Below are positions 1 to 7,320 of a stretch of 64,000 bases of DNA, in pieces. The stretch is taken from the NCBI RefSeq assembly GCF_029215975.1, contig NZ_JAEMVD010000001.1, positions 124,001-188,000 on the forward strand, given 5' to 3'. The notes under the pieces were generated by a model. The model searched no databases and had not been told where the DNA came from. It was given only the letters and a program-made list of their open reading frames with translations. A program made the translations under genes and the position numbers. The stretch's first letter is position 1. Each line of letters starts with the position of its first letter. The stretch comes from Sulfurimonas sp. SAG-AH-194-C20 (GTDB lineage: Bacteria > Campylobacterota > Campylobacteria > Campylobacterales > Sulfurimonadaceae).

Positions 1-231
1 GTGCCTAACATTGCATCTAAAAACTTCTATAAAGAGATGCAAAAAATCAATGAAGACAGAAGTATAAATGTAAAGCTTCATGGTGCAAAAGTGTATGTAC
101 GTTTGATTGGAAAGATGGATGCAACAAGAGAAAATAATCTTAAAATATTTTATAAAAGATTTTTCAAAGAAGCAGGAGGAGAGTTGAAGTTTTTTGCTAA
201 CTCTTCACTCTCTAAGTCAAAGATAAAATAG
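1..231 (+). CDS. Hypothetical protein, probably 3' end of a longer gene
   Basis: This is an open frame from the first base of the window to a TAG stop, 76 codons long. The first codon happens to be GTG, but nothing upstream is visible, so it may be the tail of a larger gene. The product is basic and rich in Lys, Phe and Asn, with no signal peptide, membrane segment or recognisable motif. The next gene starts at the base after the stop codon, so the two are probably cotranscribed. I do not recognise the family. Confidence 0.45.
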   Translation: MPNIASKNFYKEMQKINEDRSINVKLHGAKVYVRLIGKMDATRENNLKIFYKRFFKEAGGELKFFANSSLSKSKIK

Positions 232-831
232 ATGTCTCAGTTCTCACAAAAGTACTATAAGCATTACTTTGTCGGCAAAAAAAAAGAAGTAGAGAGTATA
301 GAGTTTGACTTTTGGGTATGGAGTAACAGGTATAAGTTTTTTGAAATAATAGTTATACTTTTACTACTGCTCATACTCTTTTGTGTATGTACAAGATGTG
401 TAGAGCCAAGTCACAGAAGTATATCTTTTGGCATGGATACACCTGATGTAAGTCTAGCATCACAACAGCACGATATGAAGAGAAACGAACCTCCCGTACC
501 TAAAAAAAAAGCCCCACTACTAACTCTTGAAGAAAAGATACCAAAACTTGTACTTCCAGAACTCTCAAAACTCATCCCCAAAAAAGAGGTCACACTCCAA
601 GAATACATGTACTATGTAAACGACACAAACAAAGGTTTTCCAAGTTATATAGATGCTCAAACAAACAGAATGATAAAAGAAAAAAGACCAAGTTGTAAGG
701 GTGTAGAGTGTCCAGTACGTGGCATAAGTCAAGAGGATAAACAAGCATATGCAGAGTGGTTAAGTGAGCAGGGCAGTGCAAAATACAAGGTAGTTGAAAC
801 CTCTAAAGGCTTTTTTATCTCACAAATGTAA
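232..831 (+). CDS. Single-pass membrane protein with a C-terminal fragment resembling a formylglycine-generating-enzyme (SUMF1) motif
   Basis: The protein has 199 residues: a cytoplasmic N-terminus of about 35 residues, one strong membrane segment (about 37-56), then a proline- and lysine-rich linker and a C-terminal region. Residues about 160-187 read P-V-x-G-I-S-x-E-D-x-x-A-Y-A-E-W-L-S, which resembles the conserved P-V-x-x-V-S-W-x-D-A-x-A-Y-x-x-W-L block of FGE/SUMF1 domains. The protein ends just after this block, so the catalytic part of such a domain is absent. It may use only the fold's interaction surface, or the likeness may be accidental. ATG follows the preceding stop directly, which implies an operon. 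Function unknown. Confidence 0.55.
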   Translation: MSQFSQKYYKHYFVGKKKEVESIEFDFWVWSNRYKFFEIIVILLLLLILFCVCTRCVEPSHRSISFGMDTPDVSLASQQHDMKRNEPPVPKKKAPLLTLEEKIPKLVLPELSKLIPKKEVTLQEYMYYVNDTNKGFPSYIDAQTNRMIKEKRPSCKGVECPVRGISQEDKQAYAEWLSEQGSAKYKVVETSKGFFISQM

Positions 832-1071
832 GCTCAAGGAAGAGAAGAGACTGCTTTCCCCCCTTTACTGTACAGACAGGGCTTAAGTGTATGTTACTTC
901 CTGATATTCTCACTGTTTTAGGGTTTATATTATCACGATGTATACTCCATAGCCTATCATCAAAAAAGTGTTTATCAAATTAGCAAGAAGAAGGGGCATA
1001 TGTTGTAAACATAGTGTCTATTTTATTACGGATTTTAGGTTTATATATAAGCAGAGTCGAAATCACCCAGT

Positions 1072-2073
1072 TTAAAAATAGTAGTGTATTGATTGTAAGT
1101 TAATAACCGTTTTATAGTCGCCTTGATCAAACTGTGTAATGTTAATATTCCAGTAATTCTCCAATGCCATGCCCACGATTATAGCAACTGCTTCTGGCAT
1201 AGAGTGTGCAATGGTTATATCTGAATACTCCAAATGCAGATTATTAATAGTGTTATAAATCTCCTGAGCATATAAGACCCAGTCCTCATTCATACCGATA
1301 GTACCATTGCCTAAACTCTTCAAGATGACCTTGTTCTCAAAGTCTTTAAAGGTGTCATGATCATAAGAGACATTATGACTAGAGAGTTGTATCACTAAAA
1401 GAAGGCTTTTGCTTTGTGGGTTAGATATGTTTTTAACAAGAGAGAACTTCTTATACTCTGTAATCTGTTCTTTATATTGTCTTGAAGATATCGTTGCAAC
1501 CCTGTCAAAGCGATCTTGAAAGTCATTATTCTGATACACAACAATCCCATCACTACGAAACATACTACCAATAGCAAAGCCGATGGCAGGTCTTTTAAGA
1601 TAAGCGATATGGAACTGTACCTTGTTGTCAAAACACCGTTCAATAGCATTGAGAGAGTAGCGAATAATTTGCAAAAAGCTAATCAGCCTTTTATTATCAT
1701 ACATACTACCGTTATACTGAAAGAGCAGATCATTTCGTGAGATATTAAAGTAGCGATTTAACTTTTTTTCGATATCCTTAAAACGCTTGTCTTTTTCGAT
1801 CTCTTTGGTAATGGAGAGATAGATAGCATTGAGTGGTTTTGGATCATCTACACTAATAACAATGGGAATAGGCAACACTTCATTGGTGTAAAACTTTCTC
1901 ATACGATACTCGTCAATAACAGACCAAGACAATAGCGCAAGTGCAATAAATAGTGTTATCCAAAAACCATACATACCAAGATAGGCATCGGAGAGAAGTC
2001 CACCAAAACCAGCTAATGCCATAGAGGCTTGAAAGAGGTGATTCTCAAAAATATTACCCAGATACTTAAACAT
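1072..2073 (-). CDS. Two-TM protein with SAVED-like domain, candidate cyclic-nucleotide-gated membrane effector
   Basis: The protein has 333 residues. Two hydrophobic segments (about 13-30 and 35-53) form an N-terminal hairpin, followed by a soluble region. Residues about 150-185 and 275-320 have the layout of the two halves of SAVED sensor domains: a strand, then a P-x-x-x-x-x-x-x-G helix (RPAIGFAIGSMF; MPEAVAIIVGMAL), then a strand ending in V-Y-Q or I-T-Q-F. SAVED domains are known to bind cyclic oligonucleotides in CBASS and in some CRISPR effectors. The start codon overlaps the stop of the upstream gene by one base (TAATG), so it is translationally coupled. It is the last gene of a three-gene operon made only of membrane proteins. 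No cyclase gene is visible in the window. The SAVED call is from pattern reading, not a profile search. Confidence 0.65.
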   Translation of the reverse strand: MFKYLGNIFENHLFQASMALAGFGGLLSDAYLGMYGFWITLFIALALLSWSVIDEYRMRKFYTNEVLPIPIVISVDDPKPLNAIYLSITKEIEKDKRFKDIEKKLNRYFNISRNDLLFQYNGSMYDNKRLISFLQIIRYSLNAIERCFDNKVQFHIAYLKRPAIGFAIGSMFRSDGIVVYQNNDFQDRFDRVATISSRQYKEQITEYKKFSLVKNISNPQSKSLLLVIQLSSHNVSYDHDTFKDFENKVILKSLGNGTIGMNEDWVLYAQEIYNTINNLHLEYSDITIAHSMPEAVAIIVGMALENYWNINITQFDQGDYKTVINLQSIHYYF

Positions 2074-3305
2074 TATCGACTACTTTTCTTTGTGTATTTT
2101 TCATAAATCCAACCTTTTTTATCAACATAGAGCCAGTTACCAAACTTCTTTGTTACACAGACACTATCACCTTTATGGAGTGTTGCAACACTATGTGCTT
2201 TAGACTGATGATCACTACGTATGTTTAAACCATTGCTCGTGATTTTGTAATAATTGCATGTACTTTTATCGGCAGTTTTTACTGCTTCATACTTGTGCAC
2301 CTGTGATGATTCTTTTGTTTTTATATTGGAAAAGTATTGACTTGCAAAATATATTATAATTACGACAACTAGAATTTCCACAATATGCGCAAGAATATAG
2401 AGTATCACATTTACAACAAACATAAGCACCTGACTAATTAAAAATATTACAATAAAAAGAGGTGTTAGTAACCATAATATTAATCTTGTTAAGCTCTTAA
2501 GCAGTAATATTATAGCTCGAAATAGTTTTTGAAACAGACCAAAATAGGATAAAGTAAGAAATATATTCAAAAGAATAACAAAACTGTAACTATGAGATAA
2601 CACAATTTCTGTAGTGTGACCATCCAGCTTCATCCAAAATACTGCACCTAAATTAGCGATAAGTAGCATTATTATTAAACTAATATACTCTTCTATAATG
2701 ACTAGCAAACATTTATCTTTTAGTTTTAAATGTAGTGGTAGTCTATGTTGGTCTATAAGAATCTCTTGTTTTGCTTTTAGGTTTACCACTGGTTTAGAGA
2801 GCCATTTTGTACCCTCAAGATAGGATATTACATCACGACAAGCCCGTTTAAACTTTCGAAATTCAGGTATTTTGTAGTTGTGTATGTGTAATAATTGGTT
2901 ACGTTCATGTGCAATGCGTATTAGATTATTATAGTGTCCACCTATTAACTGTGCTCTATCTCGATAATATTTATCTTTTTGAGTATTAAAGTTGTCAAAC
3001 TCATCATTAAGGTTTTCTTGGGCATCTTTATAAGCAATATAAGCATTAAGTTCATTATCAATATTTGATTCATATTCATACTGCTCTTTATAATAATAAT
3101 CTCCATCATCACGATCACGATAGAACTTATGCCCTAAAGAAGCAATAGCAGGCTTTTGAATTGGTGTCGGTCTAACAGGTTCTCTTAGCTTGTTAAATGA
3201 CTTTACTTTGTCGCTGTAACTTTCACCTACCGCACCTTTTGTATCTAAAAGTTTTTCAATGCTCTGCACGAAGTAAAGGACTTCACTAATCTGTGCTGTT
3301 GTCAT
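2073..3305 (-). CDS. Multi-TM protein with HEPN/DUF4145-like RNxxxH motif and C-terminal bacterial SH3 domain
   Basis: I start this at the ATG at 3305 because it overlaps the stop of the upstream gene as ATGA, giving 410 residues; the frame stays open 35 codons further upstream. The N-terminal 200 residues are helical and charged with an R-N-x-x-x-H motif (R135-H140), as in HEPN and DUF4145-like proteins. Four or five membrane segments follow (about 205-345). The last 55 residues read as an SH3b domain (G-L-N-I-R-S start, then W-L-Y-V and G-W-I-Y), a fold that usually binds cell wall or peptides. It lies between a tail-anchored RNxxxH protein and the SAVED-like protein and is coupled to both. 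Function unknown; a membrane-linked defence role is inferred from neighbours. Confidence 0.6.
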   Translation of the reverse strand: MTTAQISEVLYFVQSIEKLLDTKGAVGESYSDKVKSFNKLREPVRPTPIQKPAIASLGHKFYRDRDDGDYYYKEQYEYESNIDNELNAYIAYKDAQENLNDEFDNFNTQKDKYYRDRAQLIGGHYNNLIRIAHERNQLLHIHNYKIPEFRKFKRACRDVISYLEGTKWLSKPVVNLKAKQEILIDQHRLPLHLKLKDKCLLVIIEEYISLIIMLLIANLGAVFWMKLDGHTTEIVLSHSYSFVILLNIFLTLSYFGLFQKLFRAIILLLKSLTRLILWLLTPLFIVIFLISQVLMFVVNVILYILAHIVEILVVVIIIYFASQYFSNIKTKESSQVHKYEAVKTADKSTCNYYKITSNGLNIRSDHQSKAHSVATLHKGDSVCVTKKFGNWLYVDKKGWIYEKYTKKSSR

Positions 3306-3949
3306 TTGATCATGCCCATGTAGACAGAAATACTCACAATAGCTGCTACCATAATAAGTGCTGCTGTGAAACGTAGAAAACGGTACCATCGTGCTGCATA
3401 ATAGTGACATGAATGCTTATTTAAAGCACGAAGTATCTCTACATAGTTTTCATGGTAGATGCTAAACTTTGACGTACCACACTCTACACAACAGTTAGTA
3501 AAAGATCGTATCAAAGAGCCTATTTTAGGATCATAACTTTTAGTATTGTGTAAGTCTATATGAGATTCTTCTACTTTTAACATGATTACTGAATGTAAAT
3601 GTAAACGTACTTTGTAATCATCTATTATTTGTAAAACAACCCTACATTTTTCTAATGCTACTTCAAGGTCGTTAACACTTCCATTACCATGAACCGCTTT
3701 ATTTCTAATCTCTCCAACCTCTATAATCTTAGCCTCAAAACTTGGATCGAATTGTTTAAACAGAACACTCGCCTTGTCATAGATTCCTTTTCCCTCTCCA
3801 CCAAGTGACTCTAAAGATGACTCTATCTTAGTGCTCATTTGAATAAGCTGTGCTAAATCATAAAAGTGCTGACATTCTGTTTTGATATCAGGGGAAAAGA
3901 AAACGGATAAAAGTGCTCTAAAAAGTGAGGGTTTGGAAATAGTAGCCAT
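3302..3949 (-). CDS. Tail-anchored HEPN/DUF4145-like protein
   Basis: The protein has 215 residues: a helical N-terminal domain and one C-terminal membrane segment (about 190-212) with a very short tail. Residues 82-87 (RNKAVH, followed by G) form the R-N-x-x-x-H signature of HEPN RNases and the related DUF4145 fold. In active HEPN toxins the Arg and His act on RNA; many DUF4145 proteins are not shown to be nucleases. It is the first gene of the SAVED operon and overlaps the next gene by four bases. Two further Cys pairs (CC-x-x-C) occur near residue 143. The promoter probably lies in the 320-base gap upstream, but I see no clear -35/-10 there. Confidence 0.6.
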   Translation of the reverse strand: MATISKPSLFRALLSVFFSPDIKTECQHFYDLAQLIQMSTKIESSLESLGGEGKGIYDKASVLFKQFDPSFEAKIIEVGEIRNKAVHGNGSVNDLEVALEKCRVVLQIIDDYKVRLHLHSVIMLKVEESHIDLHNTKSYDPKIGSLIRSFTNCCVECGTSKFSIYHENYVEILRALNKHSCHYYAARWYRFLRFTAALIMVAAIVSISVYMGMIK

Positions 3950-4268
3950 GAATTTATGTTAATCCTATTTTGAGAGCCACTTATAGATTCAAAAAAATAA
4001 CCTATAATTTAAGCTTAAACGAATTTAAAAAAAAAGCCTCCAATATAGCTGTAAAATGTTATAATTCTTTGGTACAAAACAATAACTTTATATCTATCAG
4101 AAGGCTTAATATAAAAAACATTGTACCAAAAACATCATCAACTCTGTCTAAAATATGAATTAAATTTTCAATCTAGAAAACTCATTCTTTCCTTAACTTG
4201 ATTTATACATCTAAACACTGAATATCATTTTTTTCATAGTTTGATTTTACCCTTATAAAACGAATACA
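3950..4268. other. Intergenic region with interleaved inverted repeats
   Basis: These 319 bases separate the SAVED operon from the WYL gene; both flanking genes are on the minus strand. There is a perfect 10-base inverted repeat, TTTGGTACAA at 4068-4077 and TTGTACCAAA at 4121-4130. It is interleaved with a 6-base pair, AAGCCT at 4034-4039 and AGGCTT at 4102-4107. The order A-B-A'-B' would give a pseudoknot-like RNA on either strand. A palindrome TTTAAGCTTAAA lies near 4010-4022. A 62-codon plus-strand frame here has a TTG start and no ribosome binding site, and I do not call it. Confidence 0.45.
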
Positions 4269-5195
4269 TCATTTCGCTTTTATTTTTTTAAGATAATCTT
4301 CAAGCTCATTTATAAGCTTCTCTTTAAATCTTAACGGTTCGAGTATCTCTACATGCGGAAGCCATGCTTTGATAATGTTATCTATATCTTCATCATGGCT
4401 TATCTTAAAACTCACCCTGAGAGAAGCATCGCTATACTCCTCTAAAATATTTTGTGATTCTAAAAAATCTTTATTTTTAAAGTAGGGTGCTACTTCTTTG
4501 TAAACTTTTATGATTACCTCAAAAGAGTTTCCATCACTGTAAAATGCTGAGTGAGCATTGTCTAGAATTTTTTCTATTTCTTGAACTGTTGTCTTGTAAT
4601 ATCTTTGAGTAGAACTGATTTTCTTAATTTCTGAGAGTTTGAATGTTTTAGTTTTGTTGTCGTGCAGGTCTTTAGCAAAAAAATACCAAAAACCATCAAA
4701 GTTAACTATCTTATATGCTTCTACTTCTACTATTTTAGAATTAAGACTAAGAGATAGTATTTCTTGATTGTTAATGTACTTCTCAAGCCTCTCAATAAAA
4801 ATAGAATCTATATCTATATCTTCGATATCATCTTGTTTCACATAGTATGGGTTAAAAAAGTTTTTTGTAGAGAGTTTTTTAAAAATTCTATTTTTGATAA
4901 GGTCAATATTTTTGACATCAGTAAATTGAGAGAGTGCAATTTTTAAAAACATCATCTCATCATTATCTAAAACCGTTCTGTTAAGAGAAAAGCCCTCTTG
5001 AAACATAAACTTTCCATTTGAGTCTTTAATGATTGGAAATTCACAGAGATTATCTTTTATATCTTTTTGGATAGTCCGTACACTTACATTAAACTCTTCT
5101 GCAAATTCTTTAGTATTTAGTCTTTCATTGTAAGAGAGTTTACTTAGGATTTGAGTTAATCTTCGTAAGGTCTTGTCGTAATCTTTTTTTCCCAT
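4269..5195 (-). CDS. WYL-domain transcriptional regulator
   Basis: The protein has 308 residues. An N-terminal DeoR-like winged helix-turn-helix (about 20-55, with the F-N-V-S-V-R-T-I-Q-K-D recognition segment) is followed by a WYL domain (about 145-215, core F-W-Y-F-F-A-K-D) and a C-terminal WCX-like region. WYL domains are thought to sense ligands, often nucleic acid or nucleotides, and many such regulators control CRISPR or other defence loci. It is the last gene of the minus-strand operon, 11 bases after the CARF-like nuclease gene, which makes that gene its likely functional partner. Target and ligand are unknown. Confidence 0.85.
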   Translation of the reverse strand: MGKKDYDKTLRRLTQILSKLSYNERLNTKEFAEEFNVSVRTIQKDIKDNLCEFPIIKDSNGKFMFQEGFSLNRTVLDNDEMMFLKIALSQFTDVKNIDLIKNRIFKKLSTKNFFNPYYVKQDDIEDIDIDSIFIERLEKYINNQEILSLSLNSKIVEVEAYKIVNFDGFWYFFAKDLHDNKTKTFKLSEIKKISSTQRYYKTTVQEIEKILDNAHSAFYSDGNSFEVIIKVYKEVAPYFKNKDFLESQNILEEYSDASLRVSFKISHDEDIDNIIKAWLPHVEILEPLRFKEKLINELEDYLKKIKAK

Positions 5196-5206
5196 AAATC
5201 AGCCTT

Positions 5207-6553
5207 TTACTTTAGATGTTGTTTGTAGTACTCATATACATCATAGATAGATATGTACTCTTTTTTAGAAGTAAGCATCTTATTCATAAGAAGGATAAAG
5301 TTTTTAAATACTTCATCTTGCATCAGCACTTTAGTCTGCACCGTTGTACGTTTATCTGTTTTATACTGCATTATTAAAAGTAGAGTGTTTTTATCGAAAA
5401 AGTCCATATTAAGAGTAAGCTTTTGAGAGAGATGTGATTGTATCTCTTCTCGAAATGCTTCCCTCTCTTTTTGTTTTATAGATTTAAAATTTTCTTTTTC
5501 ATTTAGAATGGTATTAATATTTGTGCTTTGCAATCCAAACTGTGCATCTATCTCTCTTATAAAAGTTTCTATATTGTTTTTTGGTGAACCTCGTACAAAT
5601 ATTTTCTTTGCAAAAGCACGTTTATAGCTAGGGTTAATTTTTGAGTTTGGTAAATCTGCGATATCATTGTACTTATCAAAGTCTGTAAGTATGCAGATAT
5701 TTGCATCCTCATCTAAACTTTCTCTTACTGAATCTAGTTTGTAAAGTAGGGCAGTTGTGTCTAAAATTTTCAAGTATTTACACTCTATCATATGCAGATG
5801 ATTATTTTTCATTATCAAAATATCATATTCATTTTCTATAAAGATATCATCAAGCCGTTTATCTTTTATCTTTACACCAAGGAGTATGTCATCGTAGTTG
5901 AGTTCTTTAATAAGATTAAAGACATATTGCTCATACAAAAAACCAGTTTTTATTTTCTTAAATGAAGTGTTTGGCATTTCACTATTAAAATAGAGTAATT
6001 TATCTGCTTCATACTTTTCAAAAAAAACATTTAAATCTTTTTTATATTTATCAGCTATAGTTGAACCTTCAATGCAAACAACCTCAATATCTTTGAGTAA
6101 GAAGTGATCTTTTATGGGGATAGAGGTATTCATCTTATATGTTTTCATACTCTCTTTTGTTAAAATATTATACTCATTATCATATCTATCATAAGTAAGT
6201 ATTTTAGTATTCTGGGCTAGAAATTCATTTGAAAATAAGATGCCAATATTTGCTAGCCCATCACTAACATTTATATGTAAATCCCCATAGTCATCGGTAT
6301 ATGTTTTTAGAATATCAATCACTTGATGTATGGCTTTTAGGCTATCTTCATCTAGTTTAATGGAAAATGTTTTAATCTCTAAGTCATACTTTTTTATAAA
6401 TGCTGTTGTGCCATTAATGATTTTTTTTGCACTGATGAGGTCGTTTTTAAAGTCATCATAAATAATGATATGTTTTGTGATTTTATCTTTGTATTCATAA
6501 AAAATGGGAAGGATTGATGAGTAGAAATCACCAACTATTGAAACTAAAATCAT
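5207..6553 (-). CDS. CARF-like/PD-(D/E)XK nuclease (Card1/Can2-like, DUF1887 type)
   Basis: I start this at the ATG at 6553, which has AAGG eight bases upstream. A TTG start 13 codons earlier is possible. The 448 residues begin with a Rossmann-like region (M-I-L-V-S-I-V-G-D-F onward). Around N95-G99 it has the position of the CARF ligand loop, though here it reads N-V-S-D-G instead of the usual N-x-T-G-G. The nuclease core follows: E208 in a G-F-L-Y-E-Q-Y helix, D244 in N-E-Y-D-I-L, and E257-x-K259 in I-E-C-K. This order matches Card1/Can2 effectors, which cut nucleic acid after binding cyclic oligoadenylate made by type III CRISPR. A helical tail of about 100 residues is unassigned. No CRISPR genes are in view; a WYL regulator is adjacent. 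Confidence 0.7.
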   Translation of the reverse strand: MILVSIVGDFYSSILPIFYEYKDKITKHIIIYDDFKNDLISAKKIINGTTAFIKKYDLEIKTFSIKLDEDSLKAIHQVIDILKTYTDDYGDLHINVSDGLANIGILFSNEFLAQNTKILTYDRYDNEYNILTKESMKTYKMNTSIPIKDHFLLKDIEVVCIEGSTIADKYKKDLNVFFEKYEADKLLYFNSEMPNTSFKKIKTGFLYEQYVFNLIKELNYDDILLGVKIKDKRLDDIFIENEYDILIMKNNHLHMIECKYLKILDTTALLYKLDSVRESLDEDANICILTDFDKYNDIADLPNSKINPSYKRAFAKKIFVRGSPKNNIETFIREIDAQFGLQSTNINTILNEKENFKSIKQKEREAFREEIQSHLSQKLTLNMDFFDKNTLLLIMQYKTDKRTTVQTKVLMQDEVFKNFILLMNKMLTSKKEYISIYDVYEYYKQHLK

Positions 6554-6632
6554 TTTATTAACCTTGACTTGAAGTATTTTTTGTACGTCCAATTATGACA
6601 TAAAATATAGCTATTTGTAGTAATCTCAATAG

Positions 6633-6935
6633 TTAAAGTTTTTTGACATTCTTGTCGTGGAACTTCACCCACTTACATCTTTTTTTATTTTTTATAGCAT
6701 AGATATTATAAGTAAACTTTCGCCCACACTCTTGACATAAAAATGTAGCTCTGTTTTTAGCCTTGTTGTAGTTAACAAATAAAAAGTTTCCAAGTTGGTC
6801 ACCCTCTTTATAAATGACTTTTTCATTTTTTAAGTAAGATTTTTCAGTGAGAAGGGCATCTTCTTTTTGTTTTGTGAGCCAAGTAGGTTCTATATCTTCT
6901 TCAAACTCATCTTCGTTCATCATAACGCTAAACAT
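6633..6935 (-). CDS. Small hypothetical protein with CxxC
   Basis: The protein has 100 residues: an acidic N-terminus and a C-terminal basic region with C-Q-E-C followed by one more Cys and Lys-rich sequence. This resembles half of a zinc ribbon. Its start overlaps the end of the tautomerase-like gene by eight bases. In-frame ATGs at 6923 and 6920 are alternatives, and none has a convincing ribosome binding site. It lies between the tautomerase-like and CARF-like genes and so probably belongs to the same transcript. Family not recognised. Confidence 0.55.
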   Translation of the reverse strand: MFSVMMNEDEFEEDIEPTWLTKQKEDALLTEKSYLKNEKVIYKEGDQLGNFLFVNYNKAKNRATFLCQECGRKFTYNIYAIKNKKRCKWVKFHDKNVKKL

Positions 6936-7317
6936 TTACCTTATAGTTGAGTTTTATATCTTCACTGTTCATTCCAGAAAAACCCCAGTTACATGCGGGA
7001 GACTCTATAATGCAAATCTCGATGTCAGTTTTGAGTATCTTTAGTTCTGTGTGTATATTTTCAAAAAGTGCAGTTATAAGTCTCTTTTTTGTTTCTTTGG
7101 CTCGACCTTCCATCATCATGATTTCAATGATGGTGTAGTTAGAACTTTTTACATCAGAAAATAGCATATCCTCATCACTAAACGCGATAAATCTATGGTA
7201 CTTTTTCTCTGTTGGAAATGAAAGCTCTTTTACAATAGTTTCATGAATAATTTGAGAGAGTTGTGTTTGTATGACTTTAAGGTTTTTTTTAAGGCCATAT
7301 ATTTTAACTTGTGCCAT
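6928..7317 (-). CDS. Tautomerase-family protein lacking the N-terminal proline
   Basis: The protein has 129 residues. The M-A-Q-V-K-I-Y start, the T-I-I-E-I-x-M-x-E-G-R-x-x-E-T-K-K segment and the C-terminal E-x-P-x-x-N-W-G-F-S-G segment fit the tautomerase (4-oxalocrotonate tautomerase) superfamily, long form. The catalytic proline that normally follows the initiator Met is Ala here, so classical tautomerase chemistry is doubtful. It sits three bases after the RNase HI gene in the minus-strand operon. Role in the cell unknown. Confidence 0.75.
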   Translation of the reverse strand: MAQVKIYGLKKNLKVIQTQLSQIIHETIVKELSFPTEKKYHRFIAFSDEDMLFSDVKSSNYTIIEIMMMEGRAKETKKRLITALFENIHTELKILKTDIEICIIESPACNWGFSGMNSEDIKLNYKVNV

Positions 7318-7320
7318 AAT

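Noticed and set aside
3306-3410. 35-codon N-terminal extension of the SH3b membrane protein
   Set aside because: It overlaps the upstream gene by about 100 bases; the ATG at 3305 gives a normal ATGA coupling.
3970-4158. 62-codon plus-strand frame in the gap between the SAVED operon and the WYL gene
   Set aside because: TTG start, no ribosome binding site, Lys/Asn-rich composition typical of AT-rich non-coding DNA, and overlap with the inverted repeats.
6554-6592. TTG start of the CARF-like nuclease 13 codons upstream
   Set aside because: The ATG at 6553 has a good AAGG site and begins exactly at the first beta strand of the Rossmann-like fold.
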